A stretch of 64,000 bases of DNA from Senegalimassilia faecalis (GTDB taxonomy: Bacteria; Actinomycetota; Coriobacteriia; Coriobacteriales; Eggerthellaceae). The notes under the pieces are model-generated. The model did not search any database. It saw nothing but the letters and a program-made list of their open reading frames with translations, and was not told where the DNA came from. Shown here one piece after another: positions 8,317-17,610 of the stretch. The DNA is taken from NCBI RefSeq assembly GCF_004135645.1, contig NZ_SDPW01000001.1, positions 2,604,001-2,668,000 on the forward strand, given 5' to 3'. The position numbers and the translations under genes are program-made. Position 1 is the stretch's first letter. Every line of letters starts with the position of its first letter.

Positions 8317-9129
8317 TTAATTACTTTCAGCAACTTGATAGTAGTCGGCTACCACTTTCACCGTTGCTGGGGGTTCTTGTACTGACGTGTAGCAATCGAG
8401 AACGATGGTCTCGCCGTTTAGCCAGTGGCTGGCGTACATTCCTGTTGTTTCGACTTTCACATTGCTTTCGTCGAACAGCTCGACCTTGAACGAGATGGTG
8501 TCGAAATCATATCCAGTATTGTTCGTCACCGTTGCTTTGCCAGTATAGGTCGAATACTGTTCGGTGAATTCTGGGACAATTGATGCTGCAAGCGATTCCA
8601 CGGCGGCTTTTTCGTCATTCTCACGCGTGACTTTCTTGCCGTGGCTTACAAGATCGTTCAGGCTGTCTTGGTGCGAGCCTGATACGGTGAGTCCGTAATC
8701 GTCGACAAAAAGGCGAAGCAGTTCGGTTCGCTTGTCGTAGGCTTTTTGCCAATCTTGCGTACATTTATCCTTATCGGTTTCATAGAGCCCTGCGGCAGTG
8801 CGCTGGTCCTTCAGAGCGTTGATGTATGCAATCGCATTTTCTTGCAGTTTGCTGTCTTTGAATTGTGCTGTTTGATATTGCTCAACTTGAGATAGTTCGG
8901 CATCAACGATTTTCTCGTAGTACTCAACCGACTTTTCCGCGTTGGGCGACTGATTGACTAGCGTATCGCGAGCTTCGTAGCCTTTTGCAAGTGAGGCGAT
9001 AAAGGCTTCGTCGGCATATTGAGGCTCGCTTTGATTTGGGCTTTGACTGGTGCAACCTGTCAGCAGGAGAGCGCACGCGATGATCGTGCATAGGGGGATA
9101 AGCACGTGCTTCTTCATGACCGCATCCAT
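8317..9129 (-). CDS. Lipoprotein with FxLYD-like domain
   Basis: A 270-residue predicted lipoprotein: KKHVLIPLCTIIACALLLTGC gives a signal peptide with an LTGC lipobox. A helical, charged middle region (about 45-170) is followed by a beta-rich segment VTNNTGYDFDTISFKVELFD resembling FxLYD domains of secreted actinobacterial and Firmicute proteins. Two starts are possible, ATG 9129 (AGGCAGG upstream) and ATG 9117 (MKKHVL, the more typical signal-peptide start). It follows the next lipoprotein gene by 13 bases in one operon and ends at a clear terminator. The function at the cell surface is unknown. Confidence 0.8.
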   Translation of the reverse strand: MDAVMKKHVLIPLCTIIACALLLTGCTSQSPNQSEPQYADEAFIASLAKGYEARDTLVNQSPNAEKSVEYYEKIVDAELSQVEQYQTAQFKDSKLQENAIAYINALKDQRTAAGLYETDKDKCTQDWQKAYDKRTELLRLFVDDYGLTVSGSHQDSLNDLVSHGKKVTRENDEKAAVESLAASIVPEFTEQYSTYTGKATVTNNTGYDFDTISFKVELFDESNVKVETTGMYASHWLNGETIVLDCYTSVQEPPATVKVVADYYQVAESN

Positions 9130-9142
9130 TTGACTACCTGCC

Positions 9143-9763
9143 TTAATTCGCTACAACAGCGTCTTTTTGTTCGCTGTCAAGCACATCGGGGTAGACGCTG
9201 CTGGAGAGTTCAGCTCCAGATTCGTCAACAATGCTGACGGTGCATTTGACGGGTTGGCCGGCAATTTGCTGGTACATGCAAGAAATGATTCCGGCTTGGA
9301 GAGGGGCGAAGGCTTCCCGCAGGCCAACTTGGCTGCTGCTGGTGGTTAGAGTTACGTTGGAAAATTGATCGTCGTACTGAATTGCGGTGATGGTTTGCCA
9401 GTTTTCGCTGTTGGGCATGCCGTCAAGCTGATTGGCGACGGTGTCGTGCATGCTATCCACTAAATCGTTGTACTTGTCGATGGACATGGTGACGGTGTAC
9501 GACCCGTCTTCATTGGCGGTAATGTCCGAGTAGCCTTGCTCCTGCAATTTTGCCTGCACGTCTTCGGTTGCCTGGTCTTGAAAGTACATAGAGGGGAACG
9601 TCACCGTGCGAGTTGTTATGGTGGCTGCTTCCACGTTGCTGTTCTCGTCTTGCTCGCTTGTAACGTTGCCCGCGTTTTGGCTTGCGCAGCCCGCCATCGT
9701 CGCGCACAACGCACAAGCCACCGCTGCAGTTACAATGCCGGTACGTAATTGCTTCATTTTCAT
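9143..9763 (-). CDS. Small lipoprotein of unknown function
   Basis: A 206-residue predicted lipoprotein: MKMKQLRTG, a hydrophobic stretch and the lipobox MAGC at about residues 23-26, followed by a Ser/Asn/Glu-rich linker. The mature part (VTFPSMYFQDQATEDVQAKL ... YTVTMSIDKYNDLVDSM) looks like a mixed alpha/beta domain but matches no family I can name. AAGGTGGG upstream supports the start. It is the first gene of a two-lipoprotein operon, and a dyad (9805-9820) sits in its promoter region. A paralogous relationship to the downstream lipoprotein is not evident. Confidence 0.75.
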   Translation of the reverse strand: MKMKQLRTGIVTAAVACALCATMAGCASQNAGNVTSEQDENSNVEAATITTRTVTFPSMYFQDQATEDVQAKLQEQGYSDITANEDGSYTVTMSIDKYNDLVDSMHDTVANQLDGMPNSENWQTITAIQYDDQFSNVTLTTSSSQVGLREAFAPLQAGIISCMYQQIAGQPVKCTVSIVDESGAELSSSVYPDVLDSEQKDAVVAN

Positions 9764-9804
9764 GCTGTTCCCACCTTCTCATGTGTGATTGATACTCTGA
9801 ATGG

Positions 9805-9820
9805 TATCGATGTATCGATA
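9805..9820. promoter_or_regulatory. Dyad upstream of the lipoprotein operon
   Basis: TATCGAT, two bases, ATCGATA: a perfect 7-bp dyad located 42-57 bases upstream of the lipoprotein start. The position suits an operator, but no regulator is encoded nearby and no clear -35/-10 pair was identified. Confidence 0.4.
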
Positions 9821-9984
9821 TTACCTGATGAGAAGCCCTACTGATGCGAAGGGTGCTACTTTGCGCTGTTGGCGGTGCCTAATCTGCTTGAGGTGGTTGT
9901 TTGTCGTCGGCGTCAATGAAATTGTTTGCGACTCGCTCTGTGGCATTCATCTCGAAGGGCATTTGGTTTGCGAGGTAACCGCCG

Positions 9985-10191
9985 TTAGTCCGGTAGTGCT
10001 ATTATGCACGAGCGGCATAACTCGCCGTAGTCGTTCAGTCCGTTGCTCGTTTCGTTGATGCCGTGCGTCTGTATTTCGTTCGAAAGCGCGTCTTCGATGC
10101 GTGTCAACTCGGCATCGTCCAGGTTTTCGAGCGCCACGGGAAACCCTAATGTTCGCAGCAGGTTTTCCTGCGCTTCGGTAAGCGACTTCAT
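9985..10191 (-). CDS. Small protein, 68 residues, last gene of a micro-protein operon
   Basis: The 68-residue product MKSLTEAQENLLRTLGFP ... is acidic, with a composition typical of a folded helical protein (ALENLDDAELTRIEDAL), and ends ELCRSCIIALPD. It follows two overlooked tiny genes with 11 bases between it and the preceding stop. The amino-acid make-up and the tight co-directional spacing support a real gene. The function is unknown. The ribosome site is weak, so it may depend on translational coupling. Confidence 0.6.
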   Translation of the reverse strand: MKSLTEAQENLLRTLGFPVALENLDDAELTRIEDALSNEIQTHGINETSNGLNDYGELCRSCIIALPD

Positions 10192-10202
10192 TGCGGGTTG
10201 GT

Positions 10203-10307
10203 CTACCGCTCTTCGTTTTTCTTGCCATATGCTCGCACGTGGCGCAACAGCTTCAGGGCAAGCATTGTTGTAAGTGAAGCTATGACAGATATTGCGATTG
10301 TTTTCAC
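10203..10307 (-). CDS. Tiny membrane protein, 34 residues
   Basis: GTG start at 10307 with AGGAGA upstream at good spacing. The product begins VKTIAISVIASLTTMLALKL, one hydrophobic helix of about 18 residues, followed by a basic tail RHVRAYGKKNEER. It lies between two similarly small genes in the same direction. The stop of the upstream gene overlaps this gene's ribosome site. A single-pass membrane peptide is indicated, and no family is recognised. Confidence 0.55.
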   Translation of the reverse strand: MKTIAISVIASLTTMLALKLLRHVRAYGKKNEER

Positions 10308-10319
10308 GGGTTTATTCTC

Positions 10320-10430
10320 CTAGTTGATGCGTGCGTGCCGGCACTTCTCGAGTTTGCGCCTTTCGCGGCCTGTGCGAAATATCTGGAACGATACGAAGGC
10401 GATGATGAAGCCCCTGATGAAGTCTTCCAC
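10320..10430 (-). CDS. Tiny membrane protein, 36 residues
   Basis: GTG start at 10430, preceded by AGGAGCAGCA. The product starts VEDFIRGFIIAFVSFQIF, a short hydrophobic helix, then becomes strongly basic (RTGRERRKLEKCRHARIN). Its TAG stop at 10320-10322 overlaps the AGGAGA ribosome site of the next gene. That coupling, together with the same acidic-start/helix/basic-tail layout as its neighbour, supports coding. The function is unknown. Confidence 0.55.
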   Translation of the reverse strand: MEDFIRGFIIAFVSFQIFRTGRERRKLEKCRHARIN

Positions 10431-10627
10431 TGCTGCTCCTTATGCTGCGGGATGGTTGCTTGCCTGTGCTTTTCGCTTTGCTGTCTCTTGATATGCATCT
10501 CAGCTTAGCGGCTTTTCGCCTTGCAATCATTAGCCGACAGCTAATGCGTGGCGCTGGCTAGCGAGGGAAATCAACGGAAAAGGCCAGGCCGGATACGCGT
10601 TTGGCGATAGCGGAAAGTGGGGCGGTT

Positions 10628-11874
10628 ATGCATAAGATGGGAACCGAATCGGGGCTTGATGCCTTCGCCGGGCGGATGCTTGCTGCCTTGTATGATGTCC
10701 GGGATGACGGGGGCAGCTTTGTTGCATCGCCGGCAAGTGCTTATGTGGCCCTTGAGGCGCTTGCGCGCGGCGCCGAGGGCGAAACGTTCGACGAGATTGA
10801 TGCGACACTTGGCGGCGGCATGGCGCGCAAAGCTGCGCGTGACGCACTGTTTGGGGAGCAGGACGCCTATCAGCCAGACGATTACAGCTTTACGCTGGGC
10901 GTCTCAGTGTGGGCCGACCCTAGCAAAGCGCCTTTGCGTAGTCGTACGTTAAGTCGCTCAAAAGGCTGAATGCCGGTGCGCTCGCTGGCAAGCTGCGAAG
11001 CGGCGAAGTGCAATCGAAGATGGCGGACTGGATGGCCTGCAACACCGGCGGTAAGTTTGCCATCGCGCCCACTTTCGGGCCGGACGCGTCGCTTGTGCTG
11101 TTGAGTGTGCTGCATTTTAAGGACACATGGCTCGACCGTTTCGAGGAAGAAATCGAGCTGGAGTTCAACGCGCCCGGAGCGCCGCAAACCGTGCCCGCGA
11201 TGGTGGGTCGGGGAAATTGCGGGTGGCTCATCGACGACGCGGATGGCATTGCGGTGCGATGGCCCATGATGTCGGGCGCGTCGGCCGTGTTCGCCATGCC
11301 GAGCGGCGCGGGCGAAATCGGTGGGTTTGTCAGCGGCGGAGCGGCGTGGCGGCTCATTGCTCACTGTCGCGACAAACAGGGCGCCGAACGCCCGGCGGGT
11401 GGGATCGACCTCATCGTTCCCGTGATTGATCTTGAGGCGGACGGCGTGAGTTTAGCCGAGTTGCTGAAGAGTATGGGCGTGCGCCGCGCGTTTTCGCCTG
11501 CAGCGCAGTTGACGGGCATGACGAAAGCGGATGCGAGAGTTGACTCGGTGGTGCAGAATGCGCAACTCAAGCTTGACCTTAACGGCGCGGAAGGCGTGGC
11601 GTTCACGTTTGTTGTGGCCGCTGCCGAAGCTGTTCCTGAGGAATGGCCGCCAGAGCCCGTGGAAGTGGTGTTCGGCCGCCCGTTCGCGTTCGCGCTGTTT
11701 AGCAGCACCGGCGCGCCTTTGTTCGTTGGCGTTTATGAGGGGACTGCGAGTGAGGATGTGCCGTATGGGCGCCGTCTTGCCAGCGCGTTGAGCGAATCGC
11801 GGAAGGACTTTGGGGAAGGCCGGTATTGCTCTAGCCGCGAAGATTTGCTAGCGGCTGCTGCGCAAAAACGGTAG
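10628..11874 (+). pseudogene. Serpin family protein, frameshifted
   Basis: Two overlapping frames together encode one serine-protease-inhibitor-like protein of about 415 residues. The first frame (from ATG 10628 to stop 10969) has the serpin N-terminus SGLDAFAGRMLAALYD ... FVASPASAYVALEALARGA. The second frame continues YVKSLKRLNAGALAGKL, then LLSVLHFKDTWLDRF, LIVPVIDLEADGVSLAELL, the reactive-loop region GAEGVAFTFVVAAAEAVPEE and the C-terminal PFAFALFSSTGAPLFVGV. One missing base around 10942-10955 breaks the gene. This may be real decay or a sequencing error. Bacterial serpins in gut actinobacteria inhibit host or microbial proteases. No signal peptide is seen. Confidence 0.8.
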
Positions 11875-12115
11875 CCCGTTCGTGTCCTGGTCGGAATTCT
11901 CTGGGCAATCGGTCGAGGGCACGGTGCGCATCGAATCATCCGGGCAGAAACGCAGTACGCCCCGACCTTCGAATTGGGACACGGGCGTTTCTATTTGCCA
12001 GAAGAGGACCAGAGGCTCCTGTTCGAAGACTGCCCTTGACGAGAACATATGTTCGATGATACTATTGGTTTTGTAAATATATCAAGTCTGATTGTGTCGG
12101 GAGATTGGGGCGCTG

Positions 12116-12421
12116 ATGGACGTAAAAGAAGCGGTGCAGAAAGCAGCCGCGTATGTTGCGGAGATGGAATGCTTGTCTGGCGAAGGGGTAGAGGGCTCGC
12201 CCGTTGATGATGTGCTGCGAACTATTCGCTTTGCGGTCGAGGGAACAAAATTTGATATCGATAAGGGGCAATGGGTCATAGAGGTTGGGTTTGCTCGAAA
12301 ATGGGACCAAGCAAGTGCGTCTCCGCTTGCGGGGCTTTCGGGTGCCCTAAAAGATAACCGAACGTTTAAAAATGTGCGAATCGACGACACAACTGGTAAG
12401 GTCGTCAGCTATGGCGGCTAG
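12116..12421 (+). CDS. Small hypothetical protein paired with a PIN-domain gene
   Basis: A 101-residue protein from ATG 12116, with GGGG just upstream. A GTG at 12092 would add eight residues. The composition MDVKEAVQKAAAYVAEMEC ... QWVIEVGFARKWD ... FKNVRIDDTTGKVVSYGG suggests a small alpha/beta fold whose final strands resemble a PepSY/cystatin-like domain. The stop overlaps the start of the following PIN-domain gene by 11 bases, the usual tight coupling of two-gene modules. An antitoxin or immunity role is possible but the sequence does not match a named antitoxin family. Confidence 0.65.
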   Translation: MDVKEAVQKAAAYVAEMECLSGEGVEGSPVDDVLRTIRFAVEGTKFDIDKGQWVIEVGFARKWDQASASPLAGLSGALKDNRTFKNVRIDDTTGKVVSYGG

Positions 12422-12872
12422 GATTGCCCTCGACGCGAATATTTTGTTGGTTCTTGCTTTCGGTTCTGTTGATGCGGGGCTCTTGGGAAAACGGCGTCGT
12501 GTTCGGGAATACTGTCCTGATGACTACAAGACAGCGTTGGATGTAGTTTCTGGATATCAGCAAATTGTCGTTACCCCAAATGTCGTCACTGAATGTTCCG
12601 ATCTTCTTTCGGATGATGGTGATTTTCGCGAAAAGCAATGGCTTAAAGCTTTTCTCGAGCTCGACGAAAGGGCTTGCATCGAAGAATACGTGCCTAGCAA
12701 GGAAGCCGCATCGCTAGAGCAGTATCGCTATCTTGGAGTGGCGGATTGCTCCTTGTTGTCCCTCGTTGACGAAGATACCGTGTTGTTGACAGCGGATTCT
12801 AAGCTTTATTTGGCGGCGGCTGATTTGAGTCCTCGGTGCATGAACTTCAACCACATGAGGAATTTTCTGTAA
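12411..12872 (+). CDS. PIN-domain protein (possible toxin or RNase)
   Basis: A 153-residue protein from ATG 12411, overlapping the previous gene. PIN nucleases need four acidic residues, and candidates for all of them are present: D in IALDANILL near the N-terminus, E in NVVTECSDLL, D in LGVADCSLLS, and D in LLTADSKLYLAAAD. The length is close to a stand-alone PIN domain plus a short insertion. The coupled upstream small gene makes a toxin-antitoxin-like pair plausible, though this family variant is not classical VapC. Metal-dependent RNase activity is inferred from the family. Confidence 0.75.
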   Translation: MAARIALDANILLVLAFGSVDAGLLGKRRRVREYCPDDYKTALDVVSGYQQIVVTPNVVTECSDLLSDDGDFREKQWLKAFLELDERACIEEYVPSKEAASLEQYRYLGVADCSLLSLVDEDTVLLTADSKLYLAAADLSPRCMNFNHMRNFL

Positions 12873-13269
12873 CTTGATTGCGACGGCATCACGCGAATTT
12901 CTGGTGTGCGGTTAGTTCGGTTGGAACCGAGTCGGATGGGGCCGAGCTAATGGGGTATTTGCGTGGTGCGGGTGAGCCTTCCTTGTGTGCGGCTTGCGGT
13001 CTGGGTTTGAGGCTGACGGGCTATGCCGGGTTTCGTCGGTTGGGGTGATCAGCGAACGTCTGTTTGGTAGTTTTGCTGTGAACATATTTCTGCGCGGCGA
13101 AACATCGTGTTAAAGTTTCACTCTTGGAAAACGGTCGCCGGCAATTCTGGCCCGGCGGCAACATCTTGCAGTGCGGCCTGCCTTGGCGCCGACGCGCTGC
13201 TGCGGGCAATAAACGGCAGCCGAAAGGGCGGCAAGCCGTACGGGAAACATCAGCATCGAAAGAGTGAGC
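12873..13269. other. Intergenic region before the topoisomerase operon
   Basis: About 400 bases without a convincing ORF. It is presumably where the promoter of the downstream topoisomerase genes lies. AT-rich stretches around 13060-13125 are the likeliest position, but no good -35/-10 pair could be assigned. Confidence 0.4.
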
Positions 13270-15264
13270 ATGGCAAAAAGCACGGCCAATTACGGCAACG
13301 ACAGTATTCGGCAGTTGAAGGACGAGGAGCGCGTTCGTCTGCGCCCTGCGGTTATTTTCGGCTCCGACGGTTTGGACGGCTGCGCGCACGCCGCCTTCGA
13401 GATTCTGTCGAACTCGGTTGACGAGGCGCGCCAGGGTTATGGCAACCTTATCACGCTCACCGCTTTCGCCGACGGCTCCATCCAGGTGGAGGACAACGGT
13501 CGCGGCTGCCCGCTGGATTGGAACCCCACCGAAAAGCGCTTCAACTGGGAACTGGTGTTCTGCGAGCTGTACGCCGGCGGCAAATACAACAACAACGAAG
13601 GCGGCGACTACGACTTCTCGCTGGGCACGAACGGCTTGGGCTCGTGCGCCACGCAATACGCTTCCGAATACATGGACGTCACCGTGTGGCGCGACGGCAA
13701 CAAGTATCAGCTGCACTTCAAGAAGGGCAAGGTCGTTGGCGCGAAGAAGAAGGCGCTGCAGGTTGAGCCCACGGACGAAACCCGCACGGGTACCACTATC
13801 AAATGGCGCCCTGACCTGGAAGTATTCACGTCCATCGATATTCCTGCCGAGTGGTATCGCGAAACGATGCGCCGCCAGGCGGTCGTGAACGCCAACGTCA
13901 CGTTCCGCTTGCGTCTTGAGGGCTCGGAAGGATTCACTGAAGAGGAGTTCTGCTACCCGAAGGGCATCGAGGACTACGTGTTGGAAAAGGTGGGCGCTGA
14001 CTACCTGACCGAGCCGTTCTTCATCCAAGCCGACCGCCGTGGCCGCGACCGCGACGACCTGCCCGATTACAACGTGAAGATCACCGCGTGCCTGTGCTTC
14101 TCGCGCACGTTCCAGATGCAGGAGTACTACCACAACTCGTCATGGCTGGAAAATGGCGGCTCGCCCGAAAAGGCGGCCCGCAGCGCGCTGACCAGCGCCA
14201 TCGACTCGTACATCAAGTTGCAGGACAAGTACAACAAAAACGAATCGGCCATCAAATGGCAGGACGTGCAGGACTGCCTGGTGCTGGTGACGAACTGCTT
14301 CTCCACGCAAACGTCGTACGAGAACCAAACGAAGAAGGCCATCAACAACCGCTTCATCCAGCAGGCCATGACGGCGTTCTTCAAGGAGCGCCTGACCACG
14401 TACCTTATCGAGAACAAGGATGCGGCCAACAAAATCATGGAGCAGGTGCTCATCAACAAGCGTTCGCGCGAAAACGCCGAGAAAACGCGCCAGAGCATCA
14501 AGACGAACCTGCAGCAGAAAACCGACATGGCAAACCGCGTGCAGAAGTTCATCGATTGCCGCTCGAAGGACAAAGCGCGCCGCGAAATCTACATCGTAGA
14601 GGGCGATTCGGCTGCAGGCGCCATCCGCACGTCGCGCGATGCCGAGTTCCAAGGCGTTATGCCTGTTCGCGGTAAGATTCTCAACTGTCTGAAGGAGGAT
14701 TACCCGCGCATCTTCAAGTCCGACATCATCATGGACCTGCTGCGCGTGCTCGGCTGCGGCGTCGAGGTCAAAGACAAGCGCATGAAGAACCTTGGCACGT
14801 TCGATCTGGACAACCTGAACTGGAGCAAGGTCATCATCTGCACCGACGCCGACGTTGACGGCTACCACATTCGCACGCTGATCCTCACCATGCTGTACCG
14901 CTTGGTGCCCACGCTTATCGATGAGGGCTACGTGTACATCGCCGAGTCGCCGCTGTACGAGATCAACTGCAAGGAGAAAACGTACTTTGCCTACACCGAC
15001 CTGGAGAAGAACAACATCCTGAAGGAAATCGGCGACCAGAAATGCTCCATCAACCGGTCGAAGGGTCTTGGTGAAAACGACCCGGACATGATGTGGCTGA
15101 CCACCATGAACCCCGAAACGCGCCGCCTTATCAAGGTGGAGCCCGAGGACATGGCCATTATGGAATCGATGTTCAACCTGCTTTTGGGCAACGACGACGA
15201 AGGTCGTAAGCGGCATATCGCCGAGCATGGCAAGGAATATCTCGACCAGCTTGACCTGCAGTAA
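13270..15264 (+). CDS. Type IIA topoisomerase subunit B (ParE/GyrB-like)
   Basis: A 664-residue ATPase subunit of a type II topoisomerase. The GHKL ATPase domain has EILSNSVDEA, VEDNGRGCPLD and the lid TNGLGSCATQYAS. The transducer region follows. The TOPRIM domain carries EGDSAAGAI (E444) and DADVDG (D526, D528, D530), the Mg-binding catalytic set. ATG 13270 is chosen over GTG 13264 on spacing from GAAAGAG. The A subunit follows by 84 bases. Length and motif wording (MPVRGKILNCLKEDY) differ from housekeeping GyrB, so this is probably a second, topoisomerase IV-like enzyme. ParE versus a divergent GyrB is not resolved. Confidence 0.9.
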   Translation: MAKSTANYGNDSIRQLKDEERVRLRPAVIFGSDGLDGCAHAAFEILSNSVDEARQGYGNLITLTAFADGSIQVEDNGRGCPLDWNPTEKRFNWELVFCELYAGGKYNNNEGGDYDFSLGTNGLGSCATQYASEYMDVTVWRDGNKYQLHFKKGKVVGAKKKALQVEPTDETRTGTTIKWRPDLEVFTSIDIPAEWYRETMRRQAVVNANVTFRLRLEGSEGFTEEEFCYPKGIEDYVLEKVGADYLTEPFFIQADRRGRDRDDLPDYNVKITACLCFSRTFQMQEYYHNSSWLENGGSPEKAARSALTSAIDSYIKLQDKYNKNESAIKWQDVQDCLVLVTNCFSTQTSYENQTKKAINNRFIQQAMTAFFKERLTTYLIENKDAANKIMEQVLINKRSRENAEKTRQSIKTNLQQKTDMANRVQKFIDCRSKDKARREIYIVEGDSAAGAIRTSRDAEFQGVMPVRGKILNCLKEDYPRIFKSDIIMDLLRVLGCGVEVKDKRMKNLGTFDLDNLNWSKVIICTDADVDGYHIRTLILTMLYRLVPTLIDEGYVYIAESPLYEINCKEKTYFAYTDLEKNNILKEIGDQKCSINRSKGLGENDPDMMWLTTMNPETRRLIKVEPEDMAIMESMFNLLLGNDDEGRKRHIAEHGKEYLDQLDLQ

Positions 15265-15348
15265 CGCGCTCGCGCGCTAAGCGCCATACGCAAATGAAGC
15301 ACCCGGGTGGCCTGCGCGGCCGCCTCATATACGCATCAAGGGGAAACC

Positions 15349-17595
15349 GTGGCAAAGAAGAAAACGAAAACCGCACCGAAGAAAAAGCACGTCGACAATC
15401 CGAACGTCATCGGCCTGCACTCCGAGGTGGTGGCGCAGCCCATCACGCGCACGCTTGAAGTGAACTACATGCCCTACGCCATGAGCACGAACGTGTCGCG
15501 CGCGTTCCCGGAAATCGACGGGTTCAAGCCGTCGCACCGCAAGCTGCTGTACACCATGTACAAGATGGGCCTGCTCAACGGCGCACGCCAGAAAAGCGCG
15601 AATATCGTCGGTCAAACCATGAAGCTGAACCCCCACGGCGACGCCGCCATCTACGAAACCATGGTGCGTCTGGCCACGGGTAACGAAGCGTTGCTGGCGC
15701 CGTTCGTGGAATCGAAGGGCAACTTCGGCAAATACTATTCGGGCGACTTGAGCTACGCTGCCTCGCGTTATACCGAGGCAAAGCTTTCGCCTATCTGCGC
15801 CGAAATCTTCAGGGACATCGACAAAGACCCGGTGGATTTCGTGGACAGCTACGACGGCGCCATGAAAGAGCCGCGCCTGCTTCCCACCACGTTCCCCAAC
15901 ATCTTGGTGTCGGCGAACAAGGGCATCGGCGTTGCCATGGCGTCGGATATTTGCGGCTTCAACCTGAACGAAGTGTGCACGGCCACCATGTACTTCCTGG
16001 AAGACCCCGACTGTGACCTGCTGGAATACATGCCTGCGCCCGATTTCTCCACCGGCGGCGAAATTATCTACCGCCGCGAGGAAATGGAGCGCATCTACAA
16101 CACGGGCACGGGCGGTTTCCAAATTCGCTCGCGCTGGCGCTACCTGCCCGACGAGCGAATCATCGAGGTGTACGAGATTCCCTACACCACGAAAACCGAC
16201 ATCGTCATCGAGCGCATCGTGAAGCTGTCGAAAGAGGGCAAAGTGCGCGAGATTGCCGATATCCGCGACGAAACGGACCTGTCAGGCCTGCGCATCGCCA
16301 TCGACCTGAAGCGCGGCGTGGACCCCGAAATGCTAATGGCGAAGCTGTTCAAGTCCACCACGTTGCAAGATTCGTTCTCGTGCAACTTCAACGTGCTGGT
16401 GGACGGCTATCCGCGCGTCATGGGCGTGCGTCAAATCCTGCAGGAATGGGTGAACTGGCGCGTCGATTCCACGCGGCGCCGCATGAATTTCGACCTGGGG
16501 AAGAAAACCGACCGCCTGCACTTGCTGCACGGCTTGGAAGCCATCCTGCTTGACATCGACAAGGCCATCGCCATCATCCGCAACACGAAGCTGGAAGCCG
16601 ACGTGGTGCCCAACCTTATGAAGGGCTTCGGCATCGACGAGGTGCAGGCCGAGTTCGTGGCTGAGATCAAGCTGCGCAACATCAACGAAGAGTACATCAT
16701 GAAGCGCACGGCCGACATCGCCAACCTTGAGCGCGATATCGCCGAGCTGCGCGATACCCTTGCCAGCGAGAAGAAAATCAAGCAGGTCATTCATGACGAG
16801 CTGGCGCAGGTGAACAAGAAGTACGTCATGCCGCGCAAAACCGGTCTGGTGAACCCGTCCGAGGTAGTCGAGGTCAGCCTGGAACCCGAGGTGGAGGAGT
16901 ACCCCGTCACCATGATGTTGTCGCGCGACGGCTATCTGAAGAAGATGACCGATCGCGTGCTGCGCAAGGCCACCACGCTGAAGTACAAAGATGGCGACGA
17001 GCCGTTCATCGAGTTCGAGTCGTTCAACACCCACGAGCTTTTGGTGTTCACGAACAAGTGCCAGGTGTACAAGTGCAAGGTGTCGTCGTTCGAGGACACG
17101 AAGTCGGCCCAGCTGGGGTCGTATCTGCCCACCGATTTGGACATGGATGCCGATGAAAGCGTCACGTGGGTTATCGACCCGGGCGACTATAAGACCGACG
17201 TGCTGTTCGCGTTCGAAAACGGCCGCGTGGCGCGCGTGGCGCTGTCGGGTTACGTTACGAAAACGAACCGTAAGCGCTTGAAGAACGCCATCTACGGCGG
17301 CAGCAAGCTGCTGTTTGCCACGGTTCTGACCGAAGAGCGCGACTTGGCGCTGGTGTCCAGCGATTACCGTCTGGTGAACTTCAACACATCGCTGCTGAAG
17401 ACGAAGACCACGAACTCCACGCAGGGCGTGCAGGCGTTCACCGTTAAGGGCACCCGCACCGTTACCATGGTGGGCACGGCCGAGGAATTCCTGGGCGAGA
17501 AGGCGCCGCTTGACAAGTTCCGCGCCGCCAGCTTGCCTTCGTCGGGAGCGCCCATGAAGGAAACGGACATGAAAAGCCTGTTCGACGAGCTGTAA
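15349..17595 (+). CDS. Type IIA topoisomerase subunit A (ParC/GyrA-like)
   Basis: A 748-residue DNA breakage-reunion subunit. The GTG start at 15349 is preceded by AAGGGGAAA, and a lysine-rich tail KKKTKTAPKKK opens the protein. The winged-helix/tower core includes the quinolone-pocket region PHGDAAIYETMVRLA and the catalytic tyrosine Y141 in SRYTEAKLSP. A coiled-coil around 470-520 is followed by a beta-pinwheel C-terminal domain with degenerate blades (VTMMLSRDGYLKKM, LLVFTNKCQVYKCKV). No clear GyrA box is seen, which fits a decatenating topoisomerase IV-type enzyme better than a supercoiling gyrase. It pairs with the upstream subunit B. Confidence 0.9.
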   Translation: MAKKKTKTAPKKKHVDNPNVIGLHSEVVAQPITRTLEVNYMPYAMSTNVSRAFPEIDGFKPSHRKLLYTMYKMGLLNGARQKSANIVGQTMKLNPHGDAAIYETMVRLATGNEALLAPFVESKGNFGKYYSGDLSYAASRYTEAKLSPICAEIFRDIDKDPVDFVDSYDGAMKEPRLLPTTFPNILVSANKGIGVAMASDICGFNLNEVCTATMYFLEDPDCDLLEYMPAPDFSTGGEIIYRREEMERIYNTGTGGFQIRSRWRYLPDERIIEVYEIPYTTKTDIVIERIVKLSKEGKVREIADIRDETDLSGLRIAIDLKRGVDPEMLMAKLFKSTTLQDSFSCNFNVLVDGYPRVMGVRQILQEWVNWRVDSTRRRMNFDLGKKTDRLHLLHGLEAILLDIDKAIAIIRNTKLEADVVPNLMKGFGIDEVQAEFVAEIKLRNINEEYIMKRTADIANLERDIAELRDTLASEKKIKQVIHDELAQVNKKYVMPRKTGLVNPSEVVEVSLEPEVEEYPVTMMLSRDGYLKKMTDRVLRKATTLKYKDGDEPFIEFESFNTHELLVFTNKCQVYKCKVSSFEDTKSAQLGSYLPTDLDMDADESVTWVIDPGDYKTDVLFAFENGRVARVALSGYVTKTNRKRLKNAIYGGSKLLFATVLTEERDLALVSSDYRLVNFNTSLLKTKTTNSTQGVQAFTVKGTRTVTMVGTAEEFLGEKAPLDKFRAASLPSSGAPMKETDMKSLFDEL

Positions 17596-17610
17596 GGTGC
17601 TTTTGAGTTG

